DNA of 64,000 nucleotides from Aristolochia californica (taxonomy: Eukaryota > Streptophyta > Magnoliopsida > Piperales > Aristolochiaceae): contig JARWKL010000005.1 of NCBI GenBank assembly GCA_029961685.1, forward strand, positions 43,189,357 through 43,253,356, given 5' to 3'. A program made the translations under genes and the position numbers. The notes below the pieces were generated by a model. The model saw nothing but the letters and a program-made list of their open reading frames with translations, did no database searches and had not been told where the DNA came from. Shown one piece after another: positions 10,501-22,100 of the stretch; position 1 is the stretch's first letter, and every line of letters starts with the position of its first letter.

Positions 10501-13500
10501 TGCAACAACATCTTCGCATAGAATACAACAGGATGAAGTTAAAGCCTAGGAACTTTGGAAAGATCATCCTGGTTTAGGGGAAAAAACGGTTATCAAAGAT
10601 AACAATTTAAATCTCCAAAACACTCAATCCAACTTGTAATCTGTTTAGCTCATGACGAATAAGTTAACACTTTGAGTAACCATTAAAATAAGTCTTTTTA
10701 ATTCAGAAAAATTTAAACATTCATGTAGGTGATCCAATATAACCTAGTTACCACATAAAAGTTTCACTAACAAGTCCCTTTTCAAGCACAGGAATCAGAT
10801 GGAGAAAATGAATAGGAACTAGATGGACAACTCAATGCATATGGTACCATTATCATCACCAGATCAGATTCTATGTTATCTTCCATACAAGCATCTGGGC
10901 CAACAATGTTACTTGGTACTAAGGGTCTTTCTTTCCATTGATCCTACAGCAATATGCCCCCAATAAAGCATTTCCTATTAAGAAATATATTATTAGCAAA
11001 TGATGCAAACATTAGGCATAATTAGATCAACAACAGGAATTGGACCACTGATAAAGCACAAAAGGTCTCACTGGCCAAACTGTGAAGAGCATTATCAGCA
11101 GCTTGAAGTTGAGCCTCTTTCCTTGTTCTGCCCATTCCAGAACCCATCTTTTCACCATTGAACAGAACCTGAACCATTATAACATTGATAAGCACAGAGG
11201 ATATCAGAAACAACATATCTAGTAGGTCTGATTTGGGCTGGATCATGATAATGAAGCCAGCACTAGCTGAGCCTGCAAATTTTGAACTGTTCAGTTAATC
11301 TCCTTATATAAAAGATGGACTAATTCAAATCCTGGCTGGTTGTCACATTCAAGGTAGTGTAATATGCAAACATGGTAGGGATTGCTGGATCAAAATGAAA
11401 AACAAGAACCAGCTTCAGGTACAACTGGGATGCATGTCAGAAATGGACACCCCTAACTATGACCTCCATTGTTGAGAATATCAAACCAACTTAAGATATA
11501 TTTTATAAAGCAATACAGATCATCATTAGATCACTTTTATGAATATTATCAAACAGAGAAAATAGAAAATAAAATTAAATATTAAACAAAAATAAACTTA
11601 CCTCAACAGAGAACTGGAGGACCTTACTCGCACTCATAACTGACCTGAACTCAACCTGTAGAAAAAGGAAAGGTGAGGGAGAAGAAAAGGAGAAAGGGGA
11701 AGGACGAAACCCTCAAAATACAAATATAAGCTACAAATCCGAAATAACTATACCTTAGACACACATCTCCGCCCAATTTCTTGTAGCACACTAACAGATA
11801 GAGCAGATGGCTGTGTAGATAACGTTCCAGTCACAGCATTGCTAATAGATGTGTGCAACACTTCATCATCACCTGAAATACAGTTCACTCAGAGAACAGG
11901 GGGGAGTAACTCAATGCAACATTAAGTGACAAATAACAATACCAGCTGAATGACTTCCTCGCAGATGATTTTGCTTGTGCCTTTCATCTCCAACGTATGC
12001 CTACATATACACAAGTAGAGTTTTCTTATGACTAATAAAACTCCTATACATAAAATGACAATAATTGATCAGATGGGTACATCAAGAAAGTAATGCAAAC
12101 ACAAACCTCCTCAGTTTTCATTAAAGAAACACTATGGGGTTGACCAGAAGGAACTGAAATCTCATTACTGTGATGAGATGGATTAAGGGCTCGATTCTTA
12201 TCAAGCAACAACGCATCAGGCTCTTTGGCTAGTCCAAGTGAGTGCTTAGTAGGCAGTCCAGCTCCAATATCTTCCTCTGCTACAAGCCAGCCTCCATGTC
12301 GCTGAGTTGGCATCACTGAGATTGGTGCTGGTGGCCTTTGAACAAGAAGAGGATCACCAGGTGGCCTTTGAACAAGAGGAGGATCTCCAGTTGGCCTTTG
12401 AACAAGAGAAGGATCTTCAGTTGGCCTTTGAAGAAGAGGAGGATCTCCAGGTGGCCTTTGAACAAGAGGAGGATCACCAGAACTGCTGTAATTCCGGATA
12501 TCCTGTCCATGTTGTAAAATCAGGAGTCTCCTCCTCTCTATTTCAGACTGAGAAATCTCTCCTTCTCTAGGAGCAGCCCCAAGTAAACCAGGTCCTAAAA
12601 GAGGCATCATACATAAGCTCCTGCTCAGAACAGACAGTCCCAAAATAGAATGATTGCTTACTTGGTGAAGGTATATTTGGTCTGGGAATTAGTGGTGGCA
12701 TGTAGTTAGGTGAAGCTGCTAATGGTTGCTGAGAGGGTTCAGGCCTCAAGTCAGAGCCATTTGAGACAAAAGGAAAATTAGATTCCTGGAAACAGAAGCA
12801 AACACCAAATTATCTGGAATGCAGAAAATTTTACTTCAATGAGAAAATAAAAATGACTTCTACCTGCAACATATGTATGGTATCCCCACACAACCATAAT
12901 CAGACATTGTGCTATTAATGGAGCAAATAAGATTTTTTAACATATAAAGCACTCAGTTAAATTATATGACAAAATACATCCCGCCCCAGGTGCAAAATAA
13001 GACACACATTGACTCACCAATCGGTTCAATCTTCGATCTACTTCAGCACCACTCATGCCCTCCAGGACAGGAACTTCCCTGTTGCCATTTGGTACAAAGC
13101 CAGGATCCTAGCCAATTATTTGAAAAATGTATATTTAAATACAGTGATCCTCCATGTCATCTAAGCTTTCAAGATAAAACAGGTTTTGTTACCTCTGACA
13201 TCAAGTAGTGCCTCACATCAGGTGCAGAGGGCAAATCCTTAACCTCATCTTCATAGCGCAGATCAAAAATTCTTCGCAAAAGATTCTCATCAAATTCTCT
13301 GTAAAGTATGAATATTTCAGACATGTCAGACAACTTTATGTAGCTTCCTAAATGAGGTGGTGTTTTTTTTTTTTTTTGGGAAAGCCCTAGGTAGGACGGC
13401 ATTAAACATCAGTGCCATACATCAATTGATTTTACTTACTTGAAAAAGCCACCTCTGACATTGCATGCAACATTTCTTGCAACACAGAGCACAGGAACAG

Positions 13501-15576
13501 CATATGCCATCTATCAAGGCATCAGAAGTATCAGGTTCAATTAGTAATAAAAAGTATAACATCATGGAAGCCTGGAAGCACGATACCACATACCTCTGCC
13601 TGGGGAGCATAATATGGAGTAAATGCAGGTACAACATGAACTCTAGGCTGATCACCATCATCCCAAACATTCAGTCTGTCATCAATCACCATTGCCATTC
13701 TTGGGTGGCAAAGTCCATCTTGGAAAACATTTAGCAGTGACTTCCTTAAACCTACAAAACTCATAAGAGCTCCAATGAGATTCACAAAAAAAAAAAAAAA
13801 AGCACGGCAACTAGATTTTTTTTTTTTTGTTGTTGAAAAAATGCATATTTATCTCCTGTCTTTTACATGATTGAAATTTGATGGCATAATCAATAATGTG
13901 ATGGGAAATATACAATGAAATATTAGTGAAAAGGTTTAACTTCTTGGGAGCAGGTGCTAACCTGATTTGACACATACTATGCGGTCCATTAGTTGTTGTG
14001 GGCTTATGAGATGTGCTTCTGGATCAAGAAGCCTCCACATCTCTAGGGCATAATCTCTTTCAGCCATCGTGCAAACATAAACTTCAAACCTCTTGCGCCC
14101 TTTAGCTGTCAAATAACTCCTCAAATCCTCCCATGCTGGTCGGAGCCTCACTAGAACACTAGTGTCACGGATCTGCCGAAACATAAATAATCTATAAACT
14201 GTAAGAAAACATGGAAAAAATGCAGAAATGAATTATTTATTTAAAAGGTTAAAAACTGCAGAATGACCTCTATACACATTTTTTATTATGATATTCTCAA
14301 ATTAATACATAACATCACCCGTTACTATTATTCACAATATCCACTCCTAGTTAAGGAACTCGATGCAGGTTGACATGAGCAGCATAAAATGTTGCCTAGG
14401 CACTAGGACATGAACCCAATATACATCTATCAAAGTGCAGAGAGTTCACACGGCTTCATGGTGACAAAATTGCTCAAACTGCACTTGAAATGTGAAATTT
14501 TCAAGTTGTTAATGTCAATCAAATACAGCTGATGAACTGATTGCAGTTATATTTACCTTCCAAATAAGAAACAAGCTCATACACAAATTCCAAAAAAAAA
14601 AAAAAAAAAACTAATCTCTGGCTGATGAGATTACTTAAGGTAAACTTGATATGTAAATCTATCGAATTTGAGTGTCAAACAAAAGCAAGGATGGGCTAAT
14701 TTACGTAATACGTACCAAATAAGAAGTAAATTCCCATAGAATAACAGAAATCTAACCTCAGGGTTTATGCGCGTCAGGACAACGTTTCTATCTGGCAGCC
14801 TTATAATGGGCCGGACAACCCGGTCCAGGTTACTAGAAAATGATGGAACCTCCTCTAACTGAATTTGGATCAGTTTACCATTATCCATGACATGATCATT
14901 CTCGGAATACTGCTTCAACAAGGCTTTGTCGTCCCAATATCGCTTTAGCTCAGCTTTCATGCCAGAAGATCGGAGTACATCGGTCTCACAGGCAATTCTT
15001 CTTTGGAGAAATTCGATTCTATCTTCAAAAGACTTCATCGTGTTTGCCACAATAAGAGTCTCGTCGAGATCAAAAACAATTGCAAGGCAACGAAGATTAA
15101 GCATCCCCAAGCAAGAAGCATAGAGACCTACAGGGACTGCACAGCACCAGAAACATGGAAATGCCTCAATCTTTCCCTGCATTGCTACCAAGTGCAGCTC
15201 TTCATTCCCAAGTAACACAACCGCAGTCTGAAATTATATATAAAATTCTGTTAGGAATTGTCAGCTTTTCACAAATGAAACAAAGAGAACCAGTTCATTG
15301 GAAGACCTTGAGTTCTGTAAGGCAAGAAACATATAGACGATGAAACGGTGATTGTTCAGAGATGGATTTTACTTCCAGCTTGCACCGCACGGTGAAAGGG
15401 GATATAGTTTGAAGCACTGAAAGAGGAGGGCATCTTTCGCTAGGCGAGGAGAGGTAATTGATGCGAATTTCGTTTTTCGGGAACAGGAAATTCGGGCTTT
15501 CAGCGGGGAACATCTGTACCTCGCCCAGGCACAGATCGCCATGGTAAACTATGGATTTAAACCCTAGAGTACTCAT
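7548..15576 (-). CDS. CPL1: RNA polymerase II CTD phosphatase-like 1 (FIERY2 type)
   Basis: Eighteen coding exons (minus): 15576-15307, 15227-14757, 14172-13962, 13751-13594, 13510-13440, 13298-13193, 13107-13018, 12785-12662, 12594-12107, 12000-11943, 11872-11754, 11655-11602, 11168-11072, 9128-8902, 8784-8713, 8484-8419, 7878-7819, 7703-7548. They total 2,898 bp, 965 aa, with consistent phases. The FCP1-like phosphatase signature VFDLDETL has D143 and D145 as the DxDxT acid pair. Downstream blocks are [31 protein letters not shown] and [12 protein letters not shown] Pro-rich linker (exons 7-10) precedes two double-stranded-RNA-binding domains, one around [19 protein letters not shown] and one around [19 protein letters not shown]. 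The family removes Ser5 phosphates from the Pol II CTD in the nucleus and affects stress signalling and miRNA processing. Exon 9 carries a 30-bp minisatellite. The last exon is the least certain: its sequence is unlike the Arabidopsis C terminus as I remember it, and its acceptor follows a weak polypyrimidine tract. Confidence 0.92.
9804..10270. repeat. Two ~230-bp imperfect direct repeats in CPL1 intron 13
   Basis: The block beginning CATTTTAATTTTC at 9804 recurs at 10034. Both copies share a GAGAC.TAGAGCACATGTA core, then CCATAGAGAACAAACACAG, and end near a TGTTAAAGTTGGG motif (about 10012 and 10248). On the minus strand the boundary reads CCCAACTTTAACA followed by TGGTATTAACG. That resembles an LTR end next to a primer-binding site, so a decayed short LTR element is likely. 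It lies in the 1.9-kb intron 9129-11071. Confidence 0.55.
12331..12480 (-). repeat. In-frame 30-bp minisatellite, 5 units, in CPL1 exon 9
   Basis: Five consecutive 30-bp units (12331-12360, 12361-12390, 12391-12420, 12421-12450, 12451-12480) differ at only a few positions. On the minus strand they encode five copies of a decapeptide with consensus [10 protein letters not shown], variants having E, S, L or T. The period is a multiple of three, so copy-number change would keep the reading frame. Confidence 0.95.
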
Positions 15577-16038
15577 GGATTGGATAATGCATAAACACAC
15601 TGATGGAAAACAATTTTGCCAAAAACTGATTTGAAGATCGACGAAAATGAGAACGTGTCGTAGTTAATTGCCCACTTCCTCCCCGCTTATTATGAACACA
15701 ACACACTCTCACACTCTCCCGTATGCTCTCAAAGTCTCGTCCTCGTCTCCCTCCTTCCTCCCAGCGGTTTAAATGGCACTCAACGCTGGTATTTATAGAA
15801 CGCTCGGACTCCTCTTACAAAGCCCTCAGTTTTCTGAAAATTTACCAATTTGTCTGATACTTCTCGACAGATAGCGTAGATGGATTCTTGATTTACTTCG
15901 ATTTTTAAGGTTCTATTTTTTTTTAAGAAACTGATGCAGACGTCAAGAGTTGGTTTTCGCGACCACCGAGTGCACTCGTGAGTCGGTATTGATCTGAGAC
16001 GTCGGGTCCGAGAGGTAGCGACGACCCAAGCCCCAACC
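15577..16038. promoter_or_regulatory. Short head-to-head promoter region between CPL1 and the clathrin light chain remnant
   Basis: The CPL1 start codon (minus, 15576) and the clathrin light chain start (plus, 16039) are only 462 bp apart and face away from each other. Both promoters and 5' leaders must lie here. No clear TATA box was found for either direction. Confidence 0.6.
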
Positions 16039-17470
16039 ATGTCCAGTTTCGAAGACTCGTTTGCCTCGGACGGCGACGATTCCCGACCCGCCGCCGCCAC
16101 CACTCGCTCTTTCGACGACGATGGCTACCTCGGCTATGATCCTCGCCTTCCGTCCCAACGATTTGATTCTTTCTCGAATTTCACCGATAACGATTCGAAC
16201 AAAGATCCCGGTGATGTCTCCTCTCCCGTCTTCAATTCTGCCGGAGACAATGTGTTTCAGTCCTCCGCGATGCCGGAGACTCCTTCTCCTCCACCGATCC
16301 ACTCTGGCGGCGCTGGATTCTCGACCTTTTCTACGGAATCAAATGGAATGGCTTTGGGTTTTCTTCAAAACGATCTGCTAGAGTGACTAGTATTGTGTTG
16401 GAATTTGTGTTTATATCGACCGGGCCAGTTTTGTATAAGATCCGTGGACAAATTCACAGGAAAAACCCGGGACAAAATTCGGTAGGAGCGGGACTCGAAC
16501 TCGGGACCAACCTGTTCTGATACCATATTGAAACCATTGCGCTAAAAGGCTCAAACCTTTTAGGAAAGCAACCACACGGATCTTATACAAGGACTGGCCC
16601 GGTTGATACAAACACAAATTCCAACAGGTTGCTTTCCTAACAGGTTCGAGCCTTTTAGCGCACGGGTTTCAACATAGTATCAGAGCAGGTTGGTCCCGAG
16701 TTCGAGTCTCGCTCCCACCGAATTTTGTCCCAGGTATTTTTGGTGAATTTGTCCTGGGTTTTTCAGGAGTTTGCCTCGGGTTTTTCCGGTGAATTTGTCC
16801 ACGGGTTTTCCCGTGCGGGGGAGTGTTGGAATTTGTGTTTATATCGACCGGGCCAGTCCTTGTATAAGATCCGTGGGGTTGCTTTCCTAATAGGTTCGAG
16901 CCTTTTAGCGCAATGGTTTCAACATGGTATCAGAACAGGTTGGTCCCGAGTTCGAGTCCCGCTCCTACCGAATTTTGTCCCAGGTATTTATGGTGAATTT
17001 ATCCTTTTTCCGGTAAATTTGTCCACGGATCTTATACAAGGACTGGCCCGGTCGATACAAACACAAATTCCAACATGTTGTTAAGTTCACTTGAAATCTG
17101 TGAATATTTTTCTGTTCGATGCAAATATCATCTATATATCTCATTTTCTTGTGAATTGGTGATCGGATGTTTTCTTCTAGTCCGCTTATCTCTTCTTCTT
17201 ATGAATTAGTAAATGATTCAACTGCTGGTTTAGTTCTCGAAGCAGTTGGTATGCCATTTTTTCCTGCCTTATTTCAAGGAAACGCTTATTCAATTGATAC
17301 GGATTTCTCATATTCCATGTGTATCTGCTGTCTGCCTTTCTTGCTGGCAGTCTCTTCGAGTGAGTGACAACATTAAAGGGAAAAGTTTCATGCTGAAGCC
17401 GACAAACACTACTGGAAGGCAATTGATGAGCTTAGTCCAAATGGTTGTAAGGATCAAGATTTCCCCAAGT
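16039..17470 (+). pseudogene. Clathrin light chain pseudogene (exon 1 plus a C-terminal scrap)
   Basis: The start at 16039 reads MSSFEDSFASDGDD..., then GYLGYDPRLPSQRFDSFSNF and PETPSPPPIHSGGAGFSTFS. This is the typical N terminus of plant clathrin light chains. The frame then hits a stop at 16384-16386 without the conserved LREWRRQNA heavy-chain-binding helix. A small LTR retroelement follows at 16396-17075. Near 17388-17450 another plus frame shows FHAEADKHYWKAIDEL, which matches the conserved C-terminal FHAEADK.YWKAIAEL block, but it is frameshifted and the helical central exons are missing. In the family, light chains regulate the clathrin triskelion in endocytosis and trans-Golgi trafficking. 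This copy cannot encode that. It is a broken relic at the ancestral position beside the kinase and BPP genes, and a working paralogue must exist elsewhere. Confidence 0.85.
16396..17075 (+). mobile_element. TRIM-type LTR retroelement, rearranged (tandem plus inverted copies)
   Basis: A 101-bp LTR lies at 16824-16924 (TGTTGG...TTTCAACA). It is followed at 16925 by TGGTATCAGAACAGG, which matches the primer-binding site complementary to initiator tRNA-Met, and preceded by a purine tract (CGTGCGGGGGAG, ending 16823). A partial upstream LTR (about 16628-16674) has its own degraded primer site at 16675 and a ~135-bp internal segment without genes. An inverted copy occupies 16396-16626. The 3' side ends in an inverted LTR part (about 17023-17075). 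Tiny LTRs and no coding capacity fit a terminal-repeat retrotransposon in miniature. Flanking TATTG/TGTTG could be a 4/5 target duplication. Confidence 0.75.
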
Positions 17471-17639
17471 TTTGGAATGGCATTTTTCAAGTATCAGATC
17501 GTTTACTTTTTCAAGAAACTTGTACTGAAATTGCTAGAGCCTCCTGGATTTTACATTAAGATTGAACCTCTATCGCATGTTATGTTAGAATGGGTCCTCG
17601 AGGATTCCATTTTAGCTTAACAAGGTAGAAAAGCCATTG

Positions 17640-18097
17640 AGGTCTTTTTTTCCCTCAACTTCGACCATGAGGCTTCCTCGGCTTCTATACTAATTATTTT
17701 TCCTGTGCTTCCACAAAAACCGAAGGTAATTACCAGCAACTGGCACAAGATTGGATTGGGGCGGACAGAATTGTATCGTCCGGTGAAGAGACGAGGTAGA
17801 GAACCAGCTGGAGTAGACTGAATCGCACTGTCCGGATGGGAAGAAGAGGTTTTGCCCAGAGAGTTTTTTTTTCAAAAAAAAAAATATTTACCGCACGTGT
17901 GAGCTCGCACGCCGTGCGCGATGGAGCGTCGAAGGGGAAAATTATTTCCCCCCTGGACTTCGGTCGCTCTCTGAGATGACGCTGGGGTCTGGGTTGCCGA
18001 CAGAGCAGACGGCGGCAGGGCGACGACGACGGGAGAGGGTTCGGTTCAGCTGCTCTGGCTGGGGTACGGCGAGGCGGAGGCGAGGCTGCGGGAGTCG
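17640..18097. other. Spacer, no gene recognised
   Basis: Mixed-composition sequence that becomes GC-rich after about 17890. No domain, exon chain or RNA gene is recognised. Confidence 0.3.
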
Positions 18098-18478
18098 ATG
18101 GCGACGGTGATCGGTGGTGATGTGGAGCAGGCGGCAGCGAGGTGGATGGATTTCTACGGAAAATCGGCGACGGGAGAAGAGCGATGGGCGGAGGCTCTGG
18201 CTGACGGGGGTGATTGCTCGGGGGAAGTCAAAACAAAGGAGGGAGAAGTTTTCTGGATAGGCGATGGCGATGGCGTGGCACAGGTGTGCGGCGCCGGGAA
18301 CGGCTTAGCAGTGATGGCTACGGGAAGGAAGAATAAAGTTTTTTGGGTCGGCTCCGGCGCTCCGGCAAAACGAAACGGCGGAGGGTTTCGGGGGGAGGTA
18401 CTGCGGAGGGCTGGCCCGGGGTTTGGCTTTGGCGATTTTCAGCGACGGGGGGAGAAAGGCGCAGACGGGGCGCAATAG
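18098..18478 (+). CDS. Unrecognised GC-rich open frame, 126 aa
   Basis: An open frame of 126 codons starting MATVIGGDVEQAAARWMDF lies in a GC-rich island (about 17890-18480) quite unlike the AT-rich surroundings. The product is Gly/Ala/Arg-rich, has no domain I recognise and no visible introns. Base composition alone keeps such frames open by chance, and the opposite strand is also open. It may be transposon-borne or a captured gene fragment rather than a working gene. Confidence 0.2.
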   Translation: MATVIGGDVEQAAARWMDFYGKSATGEERWAEALADGGDCSGEVKTKEGEVFWIGDGDGVAQVCGAGNGLAVMATGRKNKVFWVGSGAPAKRNGGGFRGEVLRRAGPGFGFGDFQRRGEKGADGAQ

Positions 18479-19115
18479 CATTTGCCTTTCCTTTCCTTTC
18501 CATGGAAATGACGATTGACTCCAAAGTGCTGGTTCAAGAAACAATGCACGTGTTAGTAATGTGCCAACTCTTTCACTCGTGTGGCCCTTAACTGACATCT
18601 AAGTGATATTTTCCTTTAATTTGATAGTAATAGTAACTCGATACAATCACTTAATCTTGACTGTTAATGAGACTTCAACTTTAATAATCAATCTAAATTT
18701 TTAGAGTTCTGATTTTGACCATTGACGGACTATTTGACCGATCTATATTCTTTGAGTATAACAAACTTTGACTTTGACCTTTAATCAAGTTCTTTCGATC
18801 TTTGTCATTGATCAATATCGATATGGACCTTCAATTCAGATTCTAATTTTGGCGATCAAATTTCTACGACTATAGATTAAAGAAATAAGTACAAATAAGA
18901 GGTAAATTCCCTCGTCCCTTCTTAATCCTCTATAATACACAATATGCAAGTTTACAAGGAAATCATCAAATATTACAAAGAAGAATGAAATTATGCTACA
19001 TTATCATATTCTATACAATGCTTTTTTGCATTTTTCTTTAGTTAAAAAAAAATAGAAGAGATTGAGAGGCTAAGTGGGCTTTAAAATTAGAGAGCTTTGA
19101 AAATAAGCACTCTTC
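18479..19115. other. AT-rich spacer and 3' UTR of the kinase gene
   Basis: No coding signal. The 3' UTR of the minus-strand kinase gene extends leftward into this stretch. Confidence 0.4.
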
Positions 19116-22100
19116 TCACCTTGGTAGCATCTGTGTCATGCTGAGGGGAGTGCTGTCTAAATTCGTTGACGTAATGACTGTACTACTTGATCCTTTATCT
19201 TTTCGTCCCTGAGAGGTCTGGGAAGAGTCTCCTGAATCTTTCGAATTCCGGGTTGAGGTTTTAAGAATTCCAGGTGCTGTTAAGGTTTGCTCATCAAGCG
19301 TAATCTCCTTTGCCAGCATTTCCAAAACCTTATTCATCGAGGGTCTTTGCTGAGAGGTTGCTTGGGTGCAAAAGAGAGCCACCTTGATGAACCGTAGAAC
19401 TTCCTCCTCTGGGTACCCATCCAGCTCTGGGTCTACAATCTCCAAGAGCCTGTTCTCTTCTCGCAATTTCCATGTCTACAGTTTGATCACAATAAATTAG
19501 ATTCTGTACCAACAATTATTCTTCTTGCATTTGTATTTAGAAGGAAGCTGCGGAGAACCAGCTTAAGTTACTAAAAAGAGGAGAAAAACCATGGAATCCA
19601 TAGAAAAGCATCTCACCCACTCTAGAAGAACCTTCATATCCTCATCCCATGCTGCCTTACTGCTACTTGTCCCACTGATGATTTCAAGCATGAGCACCCC
19701 GAAACTATAAATATCAGCCTTTTTGGTCAATTGTCCTAGCAAAGCATACTCTGGTGCTAAATACCCACTGAAAACACCAAATGGACGTAAAAAAGTCAGG
19801 TGTAATTGAGAAATGCATTTCAAAGAACATTTGAAATTTGTAGATCACACATTTTAACAAATGGACGTATGAGTTTCGGAAGTAATTTGAGTAACGAGTC
19901 TTCAACTCCACTTATTGAACAAACAGACCACTGGCTACGGAAATAAAGTGCTCGAAAATGCATAATGGATAGACAAGAAAAGAAGAAAATAATATCTTGG
20001 ATTGTTATTTCAAACAGATCATCAAAAGCAAGTATTGAGAGGAGCTTCTAGAAAGAACGAGATTGAAACGAAGACGGTGAACATTCAAAGCAATTATTGT
20101 GTGTAGTTAGGGCACCCAGAGAATCAAAATGAGTTGATGGGGCTGAAGGGTGTTTTTCTAATAATTCACAATTAATCCTAGCTAGTTTCTCCAGCCAATT
20201 AGGCAAACATCTGACAATCAAGCTGAGGCTTATTCTGCTAAGTTTGTATCATATTTCAACTTATGTGCTGCAGATCTCTTGAATGAGCTCAGAGGGACTC
20301 TAAGATCATCATGGACATCAGTTAATTACATTCTTCATCAACCATAAAAATGTAAGACTAGCTAAGGTTGAATATGCTGTTCTATACATTAACTTTGATT
20401 TATTCATACAATCCAATGTTGACGCATTTGTAGCAGCAAGATTCAAATATAACTACACTAACTTTGGTTCATCCTAGAACCCAGCAAACTTCAGTAAAGT
20501 GCATATATGCCACATGAAAATGATTTATCTTAAATAGCTTTAAGACAAAAACTACTGAAACCAATTAAACAGTGTCTTCTAGTAAGAACCACTCTTTATG
20601 CAAATTTTAATGCACAAAACAGGTAAAATCACCTAGTAACTTTACAGATGATGCCTGACAATGTGGTGGTACTAGACTGACACAAGAAAACCTAAACAAT
20701 GTAATGCCCAAATACAATTTTCTTTATTTTTCTACTTTGTGCAGACCAGTTACTCGACAACAATAGAATTCTTTCTAGCTTTTTCTTGTAGATGAAGACC
20801 AGTGACATCAAGGACACTAGAATTGGAGAGCACATCTTTTTCAGATATTATGTTTCCCAAAAATATTGTTTTCTTGATCACAGAATTATGATAACTAATT
20901 GAATGATAAGTCAATAAAACAAAAAATGTTATGGTTTTATATATACTAAAAACTTACTAAAACAAGTAAATTTTTTAATAGAAAGAAATATAAGTGCCTC
21001 AAGTATATAATTTCATTGATTCCGAAATGAAGACCAGTGAAGTCTCAGTTTCAGAGTCTTAGAAAATGCCACCTTGTAATGATAATATTTGAATGCAAAC
21101 AGGTGAACCCACATGGTTAAGTACTAAATACAAGCTAAGGAATAAGAATAGTCTAGTTACAAAAAACTATACTTACATAGTTCCAGCAACTCGTGTACTG
21201 ATATGTGTGACATTATCTGGAAAAAGTTTTGCCAGTCCAAAATCTCCAATTTTAGGGTTAAAATCCTTTTCAAGAAGAACATTACTAGCTTTGATGTCCC
21301 TGTGGACAATATGTGGTTCGGCTTCCTCATGAAGAAATGCTAGGCCTTGAGCTGTACCCAAACAAATGTGGGCTCTTTTAGGCCAATCCAGAACAATTCT
21401 TTTACTCTTTATACCTGAAATGATAAATTTTGCACCTCAGTTTCCTAAAAATAATTAAGTAAACAAATAAAAAGGATGGGAGTTTAGATTCTGGTTGTTT
21501 AGTTTAGATTCGAGATGAAATATTTGCTGTCCCATTTTCTTTGAAAAATAAAAAAGGAACACTGGCAAGCTGCTGAGGTTTAAGTGATTACCAAGTAGAG
21601 CACTAGCAAGGCTATTGTTCTCTAGATACTCATACACCAGCATCCGGTTGTTGCCCTCAATACAACACCCAATCAATTGAACAAGGTTCGGATGTTTAAT
21701 ATTTGATATCATTTCAATCTCTGTCAAAAACTCTCGAGTACCTTGTTTTGATTCAGCTGAAAGTGACTTTATTGCAACTTGGGTTTCATCCCTTAAGACT
21801 CCCTATAACAAGAGGCAGAAAATGTAGCATAACTATTAATATAAATGTAGTATAAACATGTTACCTTATTGAAATTTTGAACTTTCTACATCAAGACAGA
21901 GATCTGTTTTCTGTACATGTTGCAGACTGAAGATGAAAAGTCGGAGACATGAACTAACGAGGGTCAAAGGCTTACTTTATATACTACTCCAAAACCACCT
22001 CCACCTATTTTGTTAGATGGATGGAAGTTCCTTGATGCAGACCTTAGCGCATTGTAGGAGAACAGCCTGACATTGCTACCAATATTTCCTGCCATGCACA

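Noticed and set aside
16905..16960. tRNA-like A and B boxes (TAGCGCAATGG, AGTTCGAGTCC) suggesting a SINE
   Set aside because: LTR boundaries, primer site and polypurine tract fit a TRIM element better, and no cloverleaf or A-rich tail could be made. The boxes remain a curiosity.
17186..17422. 78-codon minus-strand frame across the clathrin light chain scrap
   Set aside because: The plus strand carries the recognisable FHAEADK.YWKAI block here; the antisense frame matches nothing I know.
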